DNA of 64,000 bases from contig CP074390.1 in assembly GCA_022041995.1 (NCBI GenBank), forward strand, positions 62,001-126,000, in the 5' to 3' direction. The stretch comes from Cupriavidus necator (lineage in GTDB: Bacteria > Pseudomonadota > Gammaproteobacteria > Burkholderiales > Burkholderiaceae). A program made the position numbers and the translations under genes. Below, piece after piece: positions 36,478 through 46,312 of the stretch; position 1 is the stretch's first letter; the number at the start of each line of letters is the position of its first letter. Below the pieces are notes generated by a model that was not told the DNA's origin, did not search any database, and saw only the letters and a program-made list of their open reading frames with translations.

Positions 36478-38802
36478 TCACGCCGCCGCGGGCTGGAGAC
36501 GGGACGGGGTTAGCAACACCGGCACCGACTTCGACGTGGGCGTGCCGCAGCCATCGCCAGTGCTTTCCAGCGGCACCAGCGGATTGGTCTCGGGGTAGTA
36601 CGCCCCCAGGCAGCCTTGCGGAATGTCGTATTCGACCAGCACGAAGTCCTCGACCTGGCGCTGCACGCCGTCGTCCCAGACACTGGTGATGTCCACGTGC
36701 TGGCCCGCCTTCAGGCCAAGCCGCGCCAGGTCAGCGGGGCTGATGAAGACCACCCGGCGCAGGCCGAACACGCCACGGTAGCGGTCGTCCAGTCCATAGA
36801 TGGTGGTGTTGTACTGGTCGTGCGAGCGCGTGGTCATCATCACCATCAGCTTGTCGCCATACTTCTGGCGCGCCCGGCTGATGGGGGTGTCCTTGTCGAT
36901 GCGGTTGACCAGAAACTGCGCCTTGCCCGACGGCGTATGCCAGACCCGGTTGCATGCCGCCGGCGTCAGGTGGAACCCGCCCGGCACCGCCACGCGCTCG
37001 TTGTAGCGCTCGAAGCCGTCGATCACCTGCTCGATGGCGTCGCGGATGCGGGCATAGTCCTGCGCATACCAGAGCCAGTCGATCTTCTCCGAGCCCAGCG
37101 TGGCGGCCGCCATGCGCGCGACGATGGCAATCTCCGACAGCAGGTGCGGCGACGCCGGCGCGTTCATGCCAAAGGAGATATGGACCATGCAGACCGAGTC
37201 CTCGACCGTCACGCCCTGCGCCACGCCGTCCTGCTGGTCGATCTCGGTGCGGCCCAGCGTCGGCAGGATCAGCGACTCCTTGCCGTGCACCAGGTGGCTG
37301 CGGTTGAGCTTGGTGGCGATATTCACGGTCAGGTCGCACTGGCGCAGCGCCTCGAAGGTGCGCGGCGTATCCGGCGTGGCGGTCGAGAAATTTCCGCCCA
37401 GGCCGACAAAGACCTTGACCTTGCCCTCGAGCATCGCCGAGATGGTGTGGACCACGTCATACCCGTGCTTGCGCGGCGGCTCGAAGCCGAAGGCGGCCTG
37501 CAGGCGGTCCAGGAATTCCTGCTCAGGCTTCTCTTCGATACCCACCGTGCGGTCGCCCTGCACATTCGAATGCCCGCGCACCGGCAGCAGCCCGGCACCG
37601 GGGCGCCCGATGTTCCCGCGCATCATCATCAGGTTCGACAGGATCTGCACCGTCGGCACGGAATGCTTATGCTGCGTCAGGCCCATGCCCCAGCAGGCAA
37701 TCACGCGCTTGCCCCTGGCGTAGACCTGGGTCAGCGCATCGATATCCTCCTGCGACACGCCCGACTCGGCGACGATGTCGGCCCAGCTCTGCGCGCGCAG
37801 GTCTTCGATGAAGTCGCCGAAGCCGATGGTGTGCTCGCGCACGAAATCGACGTCGATCAGGCGCTCGCGGCCGTGCCGGATGGCCTCTTCGTCGAGTTCG
37901 TCCAGGCGCTTGGCCATGCCCTTGATCAATGCAAAGTCGCCGCCGAGCTTGGGTTGCACGAACATCGAGGCAATCTTGGTGCTGGAGCCGGTCAGCATCT
38001 CCACCGGATGCTGCGGGCTGGTAAAGCGTTCCACCCCGCGTTCGCGCAGCGGGTTGATCGAGACAATGGTGGCACCGCGCCGCGCGCACTCGCGCAGCTC
38101 GCCCAGCATGCGCGGATGGTTGGTGGCCGCGTTGTGGCCGAACAGCAGGATGGTGTCGGCATGCTCGAAATCATCCAGCACCACGGTGGCCTTGCCCACG
38201 CCGATGGTCGGCGGCAGGCCCCGACTGGTGGCCTCGTGGCACATGTTCGAGCAGTCGGGGAAGTTGTTGGTGCCATAGGCACGCACGAACAGCTGGTAGA
38301 GGAATGCGGCCTCGTTGCTGGCGCGTCCCGACGTATAGAATGCGGCCTGGTTCGGATCCGGCAGCGCGCGCAGGTGGCGCCCGATCAGCGCAAAGGCCTC
38401 GGCCCAGGCAATCGCACGGTACTTGTCGGTCTGCGCGTCATAGACCATGGGGTGCGTCAGCCGCCCGTGCTGCTCCAGCTCATAATCCGTCTGCGCCATC
38501 AGCGACGTCACCGTGTGCTGCGCAAAGAACTCGGGGGTCACGCGCATGCTGGTGGACTCGGCAGCCACGGCCTTGACGCCGTTCTCGCAGAACTCAAAGG
38601 TGGAGGCGTGCTGGCGGTCCGGCCAGGCACAGCCGGGGCAGTCGAAGCCATCCGCCTGGTTCTGCTTGAACAGCATCTTGTACTTGCCTCCGGCAACCTT
38701 CTCCTTGATCAGGTTGATGGCAACGTACTTCAACGCACCCCAGCCGGCGGCGGGGTGGGTGTAGGGGGCGATGTGGCCTTTTTCAGGGGTCGGGGAGCTC
38801 AT
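36478..38802 (-). CDS. FdhF/YdeP-family molybdopterin oxidoreductase
   Basis: A 774-residue Mo-bis-MGD protein of the YdeP group. An Fe-S site is suggested by DGFDCPGCAW (Cys55, Cys58) and FEFCENG (Cys72). The metal-ligand region reads PDCSNMCHEATSRGL, with Cys in the place used by selenocysteine in FdhF. Central blocks are LLFGHNAATNHPRMLGELRE and MMMRGNIGRPGAGLLPVRGH; the C-terminal MGD domain starts near LMVMMTTRSHDQYNTTIYG. It has no Tat signal, so it is cytosolic. YdeP is linked to acid resistance in E. coli, and its reaction is unproven. fdhD and moeA follow on the same strand. The ATG at 38802 is chosen; the frame is open to 38949. Confidence 0.85.
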   Translation of the reverse strand: MSSPTPEKGHIAPYTHPAAGWGALKYVAINLIKEKVAGGKYKMLFKQNQADGFDCPGCAWPDRQHASTFEFCENGVKAVAAESTSMRVTPEFFAQHTVTSLMAQTDYELEQHGRLTHPMVYDAQTDKYRAIAWAEAFALIGRHLRALPDPNQAAFYTSGRASNEAAFLYQLFVRAYGTNNFPDCSNMCHEATSRGLPPTIGVGKATVVLDDFEHADTILLFGHNAATNHPRMLGELRECARRGATIVSINPLRERGVERFTSPQHPVEMLTGSSTKIASMFVQPKLGGDFALIKGMAKRLDELDEEAIRHGRERLIDVDFVREHTIGFGDFIEDLRAQSWADIVAESGVSQEDIDALTQVYARGKRVIACWGMGLTQHKHSVPTVQILSNLMMMRGNIGRPGAGLLPVRGHSNVQGDRTVGIEEKPEQEFLDRLQAAFGFEPPRKHGYDVVHTISAMLEGKVKVFVGLGGNFSTATPDTPRTFEALRQCDLTVNIATKLNRSHLVHGKESLILPTLGRTEIDQQDGVAQGVTVEDSVCMVHISFGMNAPASPHLLSEIAIVARMAAATLGSEKIDWLWYAQDYARIRDAIEQVIDGFERYNERVAVPGGFHLTPAACNRVWHTPSGKAQFLVNRIDKDTPISRARQKYGDKLMVMMTTRSHDQYNTTIYGLDDRYRGVFGLRRVVFISPADLARLGLKAGQHVDITSVWDDGVQRQVEDFVLVEYDIPQGCLGAYYPETNPLVPLESTGDGCGTPTSKSVPVLLTPSRLQPAAA

Positions 38803-38956
38803 TGGCGTGGTGTCCTGTAACGACGGGGGCGCTGTCCGGCCGCCTGCCAGTGCTGCTGACGGGCGGGGACCGGATCGTTGCGGTGTCACCAGATTAGATT
38901 TCACGGGTGCCCCCGGGTACATACAAACAGGCGCTTGCCCGGGGAGCACAGTTGCT

Positions 38957-39203
38957 TCAGACCAGCGGGAACGCCTTCACCACGTGGCGCAGCAAGCTGT
39001 CGGCCACGGCCATCCGGTGCGCATCGACCCCGGGAAACCTGGTGGCCGCATCGAACCCGGCCAGCAGGCGCCGGCGCAACAAGCGGCGATCCGCCGTCAT
39101 AGGGCCCATGAGATATGCGTTGTCTCCCAGCTCGTCACCACGGACGCCCTTGCCGTACACGTCCGCGGCAAAGCAGATGTAGCCCAATGCCGCGAGCCGG
39201 TCG
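38957..39203 (-). pseudogene. Dienelactone-hydrolase-like fragment
   Basis: About 80 codons resemble the middle of a dienelactone hydrolase: DRLAALGYICFAADVYGKGV, GPMTADRRLLRRRLLAGFDA and FPGVDAHRMAV. The N-terminal third and the catalytic half after the expected G-Y-C-F-G-G nucleophile region are missing. Family likeness stops abruptly at about 39203, exactly where likeness to ChrB begins on the other strand. This is therefore a rearrangement remnant. Confidence 0.6.
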
Positions 39204-39428
39204 GAGGTGCTGCTGGGCAGCTTCGGACTGGACGCCGACCGCGGACTGACCCGCCTGGCCAACATGGTCCACGCCCTGGATATAGGCGGGGCCCAGATGC
39301 CCGAAGCCGGCGGGTTCGAAGCCGTGCTTGCCGGCGCGCGCGAGCGCCTGGCGGATGACGACGCGCTGCTGGCCGAAATCGGCCGTACCCTCGATTCCCC
39401 TTATGTGTATTTTTCCGGAAAGCGATAG
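39204..39428 (+). pseudogene. chrB: ChrB C-terminal fragment (chromate resistance)
   Basis: About 75 codons match the end of ChrB: LGSFGLDADRGLTRLANMVH, ALDIGGAQMPEAGGFEAVLA and a last RTLDSPYVYFSGKR. Full ChrB is roughly 300 residues, so three quarters are gone. The fragment begins at the junction with the hydrolase remnant. A chrA remnant follows 24 bases later, as in normal chrBA operons. Confidence 0.72.
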
Positions 39429-39452
39429 CACCATGCCCCTGAGGTCCACCAT

Positions 39453-40066
39453 ATGAGCAACGTCTCGCAGGCCCTAACCCGTCCGGCCGCGCTCACGGAA
39501 CGGCCGCTACACCCTCTGGCAGCTGGTCGGCTATATGCTGCGCCTGGGTACGCTCGGCTTCGGCGGTCCGGTGGCGCTGGCAGGCTATATGCATCGCGAC
39601 CTGGTGGACCGGCGCCAGTGGATCACTGACGCCGACTACAAGGAGGGGCTGGCCCTGGCACAGTTGGCACCCGGCCCGCTGGCCGCGCAGTTGGCCATCT
39701 ATCTGGGCTATGTCCACTACCGGATCGCGGGCGCGACGCTGGCCGGGATCGCGTTCGTGCTGCCGTCATTCCTGATGGCTCCTGCCGTGCTACCTGTTCA
39801 CCGTCCTGCCGGCCCCCTACTTCAAGAAATACGGCAAGCTGCCCGCCATCCTGGCCTTTGTCGACGGGGTGACCGCTGCCGCAGTGGGAGCCATCACCGG
39901 CGCGGTGATCGTGCTGGCCAGGCGTTCGATCGTGGATGTGCCTACGGTGCTGCTGGCGCTTTGCACGGTGGCGCTGCTGCTCAGGTTCAAGAAGCTGCCT
40001 GAACCCGTGATCGTGGCCGGCGGGGCGCTGATCGGTCTGGTGGCCTATCCGCTCATGCATCGTTGA
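39453..40066 (+). pseudogene. chrA: Chromate efflux transporter ChrA, frameshifted and internally deleted
   Basis: The N-terminus reads MSNVSQALTRPAALTERP and then loses frame; from about 39503 another frame gives LWQLVGYMLRLGTLGFGGPV and LAQLAPGPLAAQLAIYLGYV as far as FVLPSFLM. At about 39778 it jumps, in a third frame, to CYLFTVLPAPYFKKYGKLPA and PTVLLALCTVALLLRFKKLP at the end. Roughly 200 of about 400 residues, covering the middle helices, are absent. It cannot make a working carrier, and together with the chrB stump it marks a lost chromate locus. Confidence 0.8.
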
Positions 40067-40197
40067 CGGGAGCGCCGTGAATCGCTTTACGATCTTTGGC
40101 GCACAGCCGGCCCACTGCCCTGGTGGCCGAAGCCACTTGCGATGGGCGGTTTTGGGGAATCTAATCCTACGGAGGAGGCGTTCCCAAGGAGGGTCCC

Positions 40198-43100
40198 ATG
40201 GCGCAATGCACAAAATGCGGATTTGAGAACCCCGCAAGCGCCAATTTTTGCCAGCAATGCGGCAGATCCCTCATCCGCCAATGCCGGCGCTGCGGCAACG
40301 CCGTGCCCCCGGGGGCACGCTTCTGCAGTTCCTGCGGCGAACCCTGCAGCGATCCGGCACCAGTTGCCCCCACCTCGCCTGTCTCCTACACGCCGCCCCA
40401 TCTGGCCGAGCGCATCCGGAGCGAGCAGGCAGCGCTTGAAGCCCGCGGCGAGCCCGCTGGCGAACGCAAGACCATCACTGTCCTGTTCGCGGACATGGCG
40501 GGCTCGACCGCACTGATCCATGACCTGGATCCGGAGGAAGCACACCGCCTGATCACGCCGGTGATCGAACTGATGATGGAGGCGGTGCACTACTACGAAG
40601 GCTATGTCGCCAAGTCGCTGGGCGACGGCATCCTGGCGCTGTTCGGCGCACCGATCGCCCATGAGGACCACCCCCAGCGTGCGCTTTACGCCGCGCTGCG
40701 CATGCAGAAGGCGATGCAGCGGCACAGCGACCGGCTCAGGCTGGAGCAAGGCATCTCGCTGCAGATCCGGGTCGGCATCCACACCGGCGAGGTGGTCGTT
40801 CGCTCGATCCGCAAGGACGACCTGCACACGGACTATGACCCGGTCGGCCACACCATCCACATCGCCTCGAGGATGGAGACCATGGCCGCGCTCTCGTCCA
40901 TTTTTGTCAGCGAATCCACCCACAGGCTTGCGCAAGGATACTTCGCGTTCAAGCCGCTGGGCGTTGCCCAGGTCAAGGGCATTCCCATGCCGCTGGCTGT
41001 CTATGAACTGACCGGAACCGGCCCGCTGCGCACACGCCTGCAGGTGGCGGCGCATCGCGGCCTGGCGCGCTTCGTGGGGCGTGAGGCCGAACTGGAGACG
41101 CTGCAACGGGCACTGGAACTGTCCGCGGCCGGCCGGGGCCAGATCGTCGCAGTGGTTGGCGAAGCCGGGGTCGGCAAGTCGCGGCTATTCCACGAGTTCA
41201 AGGCGCGCTCGCTCGGCAGTTGCCTGACGCTGGAAACGTTCTCGGTGTCCCACGGCAAGGCCTTTGCCTACCTCCCGCTGATCGAACTGGTGAAGAATTA
41301 TTTCCAGATCGAAGCCCACGACGATGAACGGAGGTACCGGGAAAAGGTTGCAGGCCGGGTCGTGATGCTCGACCGGGCACTGGAGGACGTGCTGCCATAC
41401 CTGCTTCACCTGCTGGGCATCAGCGAGCCCGGTTCGGCATTGCCGAACATGGATGCCAGAATCCGACGCCAGCGCACGTTCGAGGCGATCACGAGCCTGC
41501 TGTGCCGCGAGAGCCGGAATCAGCCGCTTGTTCTGTTGTTCGAGGACCTGCAATGGCTGGACAGTGAAACCGAGGCCTTTCTGGATGTCCTCATCGAGCG
41601 CCTTCCTGGCGCCAGGATCCTGCTGCTGCTGAACTATCGGCCCGAGTACCAGCATGGCCAGGGCCGGAAGGACTTATACATTCCGCTGCGGCTGGATCCA
41701 TTGGGCCAGGCCGAGGCCCAGCAACTGCTCGCCGCCCTCCTTGGCGACGATCCCGCGCTGATGCCCCTCAAGAGCCTCATTCTGGAAAAGACCGAGGGCA
41801 ATCCCTTCTTTATGGAAGAGGTGGTGCAGACCCTGTGCGAGGAGAAAGCCTTGCTGGGTGAGCCCGGCCATTACCGCATCGAGAAGACGCCCGCCGCGCT
41901 GCATATCCCGACTACGGTACAGGGCGTACTGGCCGCGCGCATCGATCGGCTGTCCCGTGCCGGGAAGGACTTGTTGCAAACCCTGGCCGTGATCGGGAAG
42001 GAATTTTCCCTGAGCCTGGTCCAGCGGGTTGTCGCGCTGCCGGATGACCAGTTGCGCCCACTCCTCGCCCAACTGGAGTTGGGGAGTTCATTTATGAGCG
42101 GCCAGCATTCCCCGATATCGAATACACGTTCAAGCATGCACTGACCCAGGAGGTGGCCGGCAACAGCCTGCTCACGGAGCAACGCACAACGTTGCACCAA
42201 CGCACGGCCCAGGCGATCGAAGCGCTCTTCCAGAATCAGTTGAAAGACCACTACAGTGAACTGGCCCGGCACTACAGCCTGGGCGGCAACGATCCGAAGG
42301 CAGTGGAGTACCTGCAATACACAGGACAGCAGGCCGTGCAGCGGTCTGCCTATCATGAGGCGATCAGCCACCTGAATGCCGCGCTGGTACTGCTTGGCCG
42401 GCAGCCCGACACCCCGGAACGTGCCCGCCAGGAGCTCGCGCTGCGGCTTGCTATCGGGCCGGCCTTGATTGCCGCCAGGGGCTTTGCCTCATCCGAGGTG
42501 GAAGCGACCTACCGCCGCGCCCTGGCACTGTGCGGTCCGGCCAGGGACACACCAGAGCTCTTTCCGACGCAGGTCGGGTTGCGCACCTACTTCTCCCTGC
42601 GTGCAGAGCATGCGAAGGCCTACGAACTAGGGGAGCAACTGCTGCACCTGGCCGAGCAAAAGAAGGATCCGGAGTTGTTGGGCGAGGCGCATGTCTCGAT
42701 TGCGACGACCTCGTATTACCTGGGAAGATTCAGTATGGCGCATGCCCACTTGCGTGAAGCGCTTGCGCTCTACGGCGCAGGATCGCATCACACCCACCTG
42801 AATGTCCATGGCGTGGATCCGGAGGTACGCGCCCTGTCGACTTCGGCCCTGGTCCTCTGGAGTCTTGGCTATCCTGACCAGGCCAGCAAGAGCGCGCAGG
42901 ACGCGGTTGCGCTGGCACGGGAGCTGTCCCACCCATTCAGCCTAGCGCATGCCTTGTGCCAGACGGCAGAACTGCACCACTTCCGCCGCGAGCCCCAACG
43001 CACGCAAGAATACGCCGAGGCAGTCATCACGCTCTCGACCGAGCAAGGTTTCCCGCTCTGGCTTGCGTGGACGACCATCCTTCGCGGTTGGGCGCTGGCC

Positions 43101-43601
43101 GAACAGGGGCAGCCTGAGCCAGGCATCGCGCAGATGCGCGAGGGGCTGGCGGCCTACCACGCTACGGGGGCAGCGTTGGGGCATTCGCATTTCCAGTGTC
43201 TCCTCGCCCATGCCTATGGACGCCAGGGACAATTACAGTCAGCCCTGAGCGCGCTTGCCGAGGCAAAAGACGCGGTGGACAAGACCGGGGAACACTATTG
43301 CGAAGCTGAGTGGCACCGCATCAAGGGTGAATTGATACTGCAAGGACAAAGCTCGCCGGGTCTCAGGCCTGATGGTAATGCGGAAGCGGAAGCGGAAGCA
43401 GAAGCTTGCTTCCACAAGGCGATCGACATCGCGCGTCAGCAACACGCCAGGTCGTTCGAATTGCGGGCTGCCTTGAACCTCGCACACCTGTGGCGGCAGC
43501 AAGGCAAGGTGGAACCCGCCACACAGTTGTTGGCCGGCATCAAGGCGGGGTTCACCGAAGGCTTCGACAGCGCCGACATGCGGGACCTGGTGCTTGCCTG
43601 A
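40198..43601 (+). pseudogene. Zinc-ribbon / class III nucleotide cyclase / AAA-type ATPase / TPR giant, single frameshift
   Basis: A 1134-residue (repaired) regulatory protein. Two zinc ribbons come first (CTKCGFENPASANFCQQCG at 4-22; CRRCGNAVPPGARFCSSCG at 29-47). A class III cyclase domain follows from about 91 (TVLFADMAGSTALI with metal Asp99; SLGDGILALFGAPIAHED). Next is an STAND-like ATPase with Walker A GEAGVGKSRL near 321 and VLLFEDLQWLDSETEAF. The rest is helical TPR-like repeat. The frame breaks at GGGG 42081-42084; one extra G reads LELGEFIYERPAFPDIEYTF and continues to HALTQEVAGNSLL. It may make a cyclic nucleotide under control of the ATPase/TPR sensor; the signal is unknown. Confidence 0.8.
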
Positions 43602-43611
43602 CGCTGACGCC

Positions 43612-44829
43612 ATGCCAGTATCCCGGTCAGGAACCACCGGCTTCCCCACGATCCTGTTTGGCGCTTTCGATCGCCACAACTTCGGCGACCTGCTGCTGCC
43701 GCATGTGATGCGAAGCCTGAGCGGGCAGGCCAACCCATTCTACGGGGGCCTGGCCGAGCGCAACCTGAGCATCCATGGCGGCCATCGGGTCCACACCCTG
43801 GCGCGGCTGGCAGCCACCGTGGGCGACAGCGCCGTCGATGTCATCCATGTGGGTGGCGAAACCCTGACCTGCTCGCTCTGGGAGGCGGCCGTGATGCTGC
43901 AGCCTCCCGAGCAGGCCCGGGCGGTGGTGTCGCTGCTCGATGCCCGGCCGCACGAGCGGACGGTCTGGGCCCAGGCGCAGTTGGGCGTGCGGGACCTGAT
44001 CCCCTACCTGATGCCGGCCGGCATCCTTGCCAACGTCCGGCATGTCATTGTCCACGCCGTCGGCGGCATTGAACTTGGATCGGTTGAGCCTGCCATGCGG
44101 GCCGAGGTGGCAGCCAAGCTCGGTGCCGCCACCAGTGTCGGAGTACGAGACCATCAGACCCGGGCCATGCTCGCTGAGAACGGCATTGCCTGCCGCCTGG
44201 AGCCCGATCCGGCCGTGCTGGTGGCCGAGCTGTTCGGCGCCTGCATCCGCCGCCGCGCCCGCCAGGGCGAGTGCGCCCGCATCGTGTCAGGGTTCTCCGG
44301 CGGATACCTGGCCGTGCAGTTCAGCGCGGATTTTGGCGATGACGATACCCTTTCAGAGCTGGCGGCCCAGCTCGAACGTATCGCCCGGGCCAGGACCCTG
44401 GGCGTGGTGCTGTTTCGCGCCGGCGCCGCACCCTGGCACGACGACCTGGCTTGCTACCAGCGCCTGGCGGCACGACTGCGCGGCACGCCTGTGGTCCTGT
44501 TCGACTCGCTCAATCTGTGGGATATCTGTGCGCTGATTGCGCACAGCCAGGGCTTTGTCGGCAGCAGCCTGCACGGCGGCATAGTCGCCGGCGCGTTTTT
44601 CCTGCCATGGCTTGGCCTGCTCCGGCCCGCACAACTTCCGGGCACCAGCAAGCAAGTCGCCTTCGCCGCGGCCTGGGGCGCGGCCGGGGCGCCGGCCGCG
44701 GTGACCGTTCAGAATCTGGCGGCCGGCCTGGACGAAGCGATGGCAACCCGGACCGCGCAGCGCAGGGAATTGGCCCGGGAATGGGCCAAGGCATGCAGGA
44801 CCGCATTCCAGCTGGTTCAGGAGAACTAG
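43612..44829 (+). CDS. Polysaccharide pyruvyl transferase-family protein
   Basis: A 405-residue protein starting MPVSRSGTTGFPTILFGAFD, with the family opening GAFDRHNFGDLLLPHVMRSL and the C-terminal GFVGSSLHGGIVAGAFFLPW, which carries the conserved S-x-H of this fold. Such enzymes add pyruvate ketals to sugars, or belong to related GT-B-like proteins of unknown role. It begins only 11 bases after the cyclase/ATPase gene, so the two are one transcript. No other polysaccharide genes are near, so the acceptor is unknown. Confidence 0.78.
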   Translation: MPVSRSGTTGFPTILFGAFDRHNFGDLLLPHVMRSLSGQANPFYGGLAERNLSIHGGHRVHTLARLAATVGDSAVDVIHVGGETLTCSLWEAAVMLQPPEQARAVVSLLDARPHERTVWAQAQLGVRDLIPYLMPAGILANVRHVIVHAVGGIELGSVEPAMRAEVAAKLGAATSVGVRDHQTRAMLAENGIACRLEPDPAVLVAELFGACIRRRARQGECARIVSGFSGGYLAVQFSADFGDDDTLSELAAQLERIARARTLGVVLFRAGAAPWHDDLACYQRLAARLRGTPVVLFDSLNLWDICALIAHSQGFVGSSLHGGIVAGAFFLPWLGLLRPAQLPGTSKQVAFAAAWGAAGAPAAVTVQNLAAGLDEAMATRTAQRRELAREWAKACRTAFQLVQEN

Positions 44830-44882
44830 CGGGAGAACTAGCGCGGCCGAGTCCTCCAGCGAGGCATGGCGGCTGCTATACG

Positions 44883-44910
44883 AAAAAAGCGGGCTTCCGA
44901 AGAAGCCCGC
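44883..44910 (-). terminator. Rho-independent terminator of the OFA transporter
   Basis: Arms GCGGGCTT (44889-44896) and AAGCCCGC (44903-44910) form an 8-bp stem with loop CCGAAG. On the minus strand the stem is followed by six T residues (AAAAAA at 44883-44888 on +). It sits 35 bases past the stop of the transporter gene at 44945. Confidence 0.88.
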
Positions 44911-44944
44911 CCGGTTTGCTACTAAACGCCTGTGTATCGGCCGG

Positions 44945-46264
44945 TCAGGCTGGCACCTGCGTCCCCGCCGCCGCCGTCTCCTTCGAGAAAAGACTCCTGG
45001 AGGTAGCAACATGGTTGGCCAGCACTGGCCGCAAGACCATGATCGCCAGGAAGGCCGCGGTCAGGTCCATGCCCGCCACCGTGTAGAGGACCGTCGACCA
45101 GGTGCCGGTCGCCTCCATCATCAGGTTGCCGACCGGCACGAACAGTGCGCCGATGCCCTTGGCCGTGTAGAGCACGCCGTAGATCTTGCCGATGTGCTTG
45201 GTGCCGAAGGCATCGCCGGCCAGTGCCGAGAACAGCGAGTAGACCTCGCCCCAGGCCAGGAACACCACGCCCGACAGGATCAGGAAGGCGTACGGGTTGC
45301 TGCCGAAATACCCGAGCGCGATGATGCCAAGGCCTTCCAGGGTGAAGGCGATGACCATGGTCTTCTCACGGCCGATGTTGTCCGAGATCCAGCCGAACAA
45401 CGGACGCGAGATGCCGTTCATGATCCGGTCGAGCATCAGCGCGAGCGGCAGTGCGGCCATTACGAAGAAGTGCAGGTCGACCTTGAACTCCTTCACGCCC
45501 AGGTCCTTGGCGATGACGCCAAGCTGGGCCACGGCCATCATGCCGCCGGTGACGACCAGGATGAACATCACAAACATCAGCCAGAACAGCCTGGTGAACA
45601 TCGCTTCCTTGAGCGTGTAGTCGCGCGTGGCCTGGACCAGCTTCTGCGAAGCCCGCACCTCGGTACCCTTTGGTGCGCGCAGGAACCACGCCGCGACAAA
45701 GGCGAGTCCACCCTGCAGCAGGCCAAAGAACAGGAAGGTGTGCTGGAAGCCCTGCGACTCGATCATGGCCGCGATCGGCAGGATAGTCGCCGCAGAACCG
45801 GCGCCATAACCGCCCGCGGTCAGGCCCACCGCAAGGCCGCGGCGGTCCGGGAACCACTTGAGCGCGTTGTTGATGCAGGTGGCGTAGATCGAGCCCACGC
45901 CAAGGCCGCCAACGGCTGCGCCGACGTAGAAACCCATCAGGGTAGTGGCCTGGGAGTTGATGCACCACGCCGCGCCGATAAAGACCGCGCCAAAGGCGAC
46001 CATCATGCGCGGGCCGAACCTGTCGATGAAATAGCCTTCGATCGGCGCCAGCCAGGTCTGCACAAGGACGAAAACCGTGAAGGCGATCTGGATGCTGGCG
46101 CGCGACCAGCCGTAGGTGCCCTGGATTTCAGGGACGAACAAGGTCCAGGCGTACTGGATATTGGCGGTGGCGATCATGCAGACCACACCGACAATCAATT
46201 GCAGCCAGCGGGTGCCTTCCGGGATCTGGCGATTAGCGCCCAGCGCTGCCGATGGATTACTCAT
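44945..46264 (-). CDS. OFA-family MFS transporter (oxalate/formate antiporter type)
   Basis: A 439-residue 12-helix carrier. The OFA start GTRWLQLIVGVVCMIATANI, then QYAWTLFVPEIQGTYGW, is clear, as are FIDRFGPRMMVAFGAVFIG (loop 2-3) and KWFPDRRGLAVGLTAGGYG. The ATG at 46264 has AAGGAGC upstream; an in-frame extension to 46357 runs into the IS element. It is a paralogue of the carrier at 23620 but has no small partner gene. Formate or oxalate transport fits the formate dehydrogenase in the window but is not proven. An IS4-type element sits 48 bases upstream and has cut it off from its original upstream DNA. Confidence 0.88.
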   Translation of the reverse strand: MSNPSAALGANRQIPEGTRWLQLIVGVVCMIATANIQYAWTLFVPEIQGTYGWSRASIQIAFTVFVLVQTWLAPIEGYFIDRFGPRMMVAFGAVFIGAAWCINSQATTLMGFYVGAAVGGLGVGSIYATCINNALKWFPDRRGLAVGLTAGGYGAGSAATILPIAAMIESQGFQHTFLFFGLLQGGLAFVAAWFLRAPKGTEVRASQKLVQATRDYTLKEAMFTRLFWLMFVMFILVVTGGMMAVAQLGVIAKDLGVKEFKVDLHFFVMAALPLALMLDRIMNGISRPLFGWISDNIGREKTMVIAFTLEGLGIIALGYFGSNPYAFLILSGVVFLAWGEVYSLFSALAGDAFGTKHIGKIYGVLYTAKGIGALFVPVGNLMMEATGTWSTVLYTVAGMDLTAAFLAIMVLRPVLANHVATSRSLFSKETAAAGTQVPA

Positions 46265-46302
46265 TTGCGCGCTCCTTGAATCATTTGGCCATTCAATTGC
46301 GG

Positions 46303-46312
46303 GGGTGCGGGC
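46303..46312. repeat. Left target-site duplication of the IS4-type element
   Basis: GGGTGCGGGC directly borders the left inverted repeat and recurs exactly at 47739-47748. A 10-bp duplication is usual for IS4-group insertions. Confidence 0.9.

Noticed and set aside
38771..39358. 195-codon + strand frame across the chrB/hydrolase junction
   Set aside because: The ChrB likeness is in another frame, and this translation has no family likeness.
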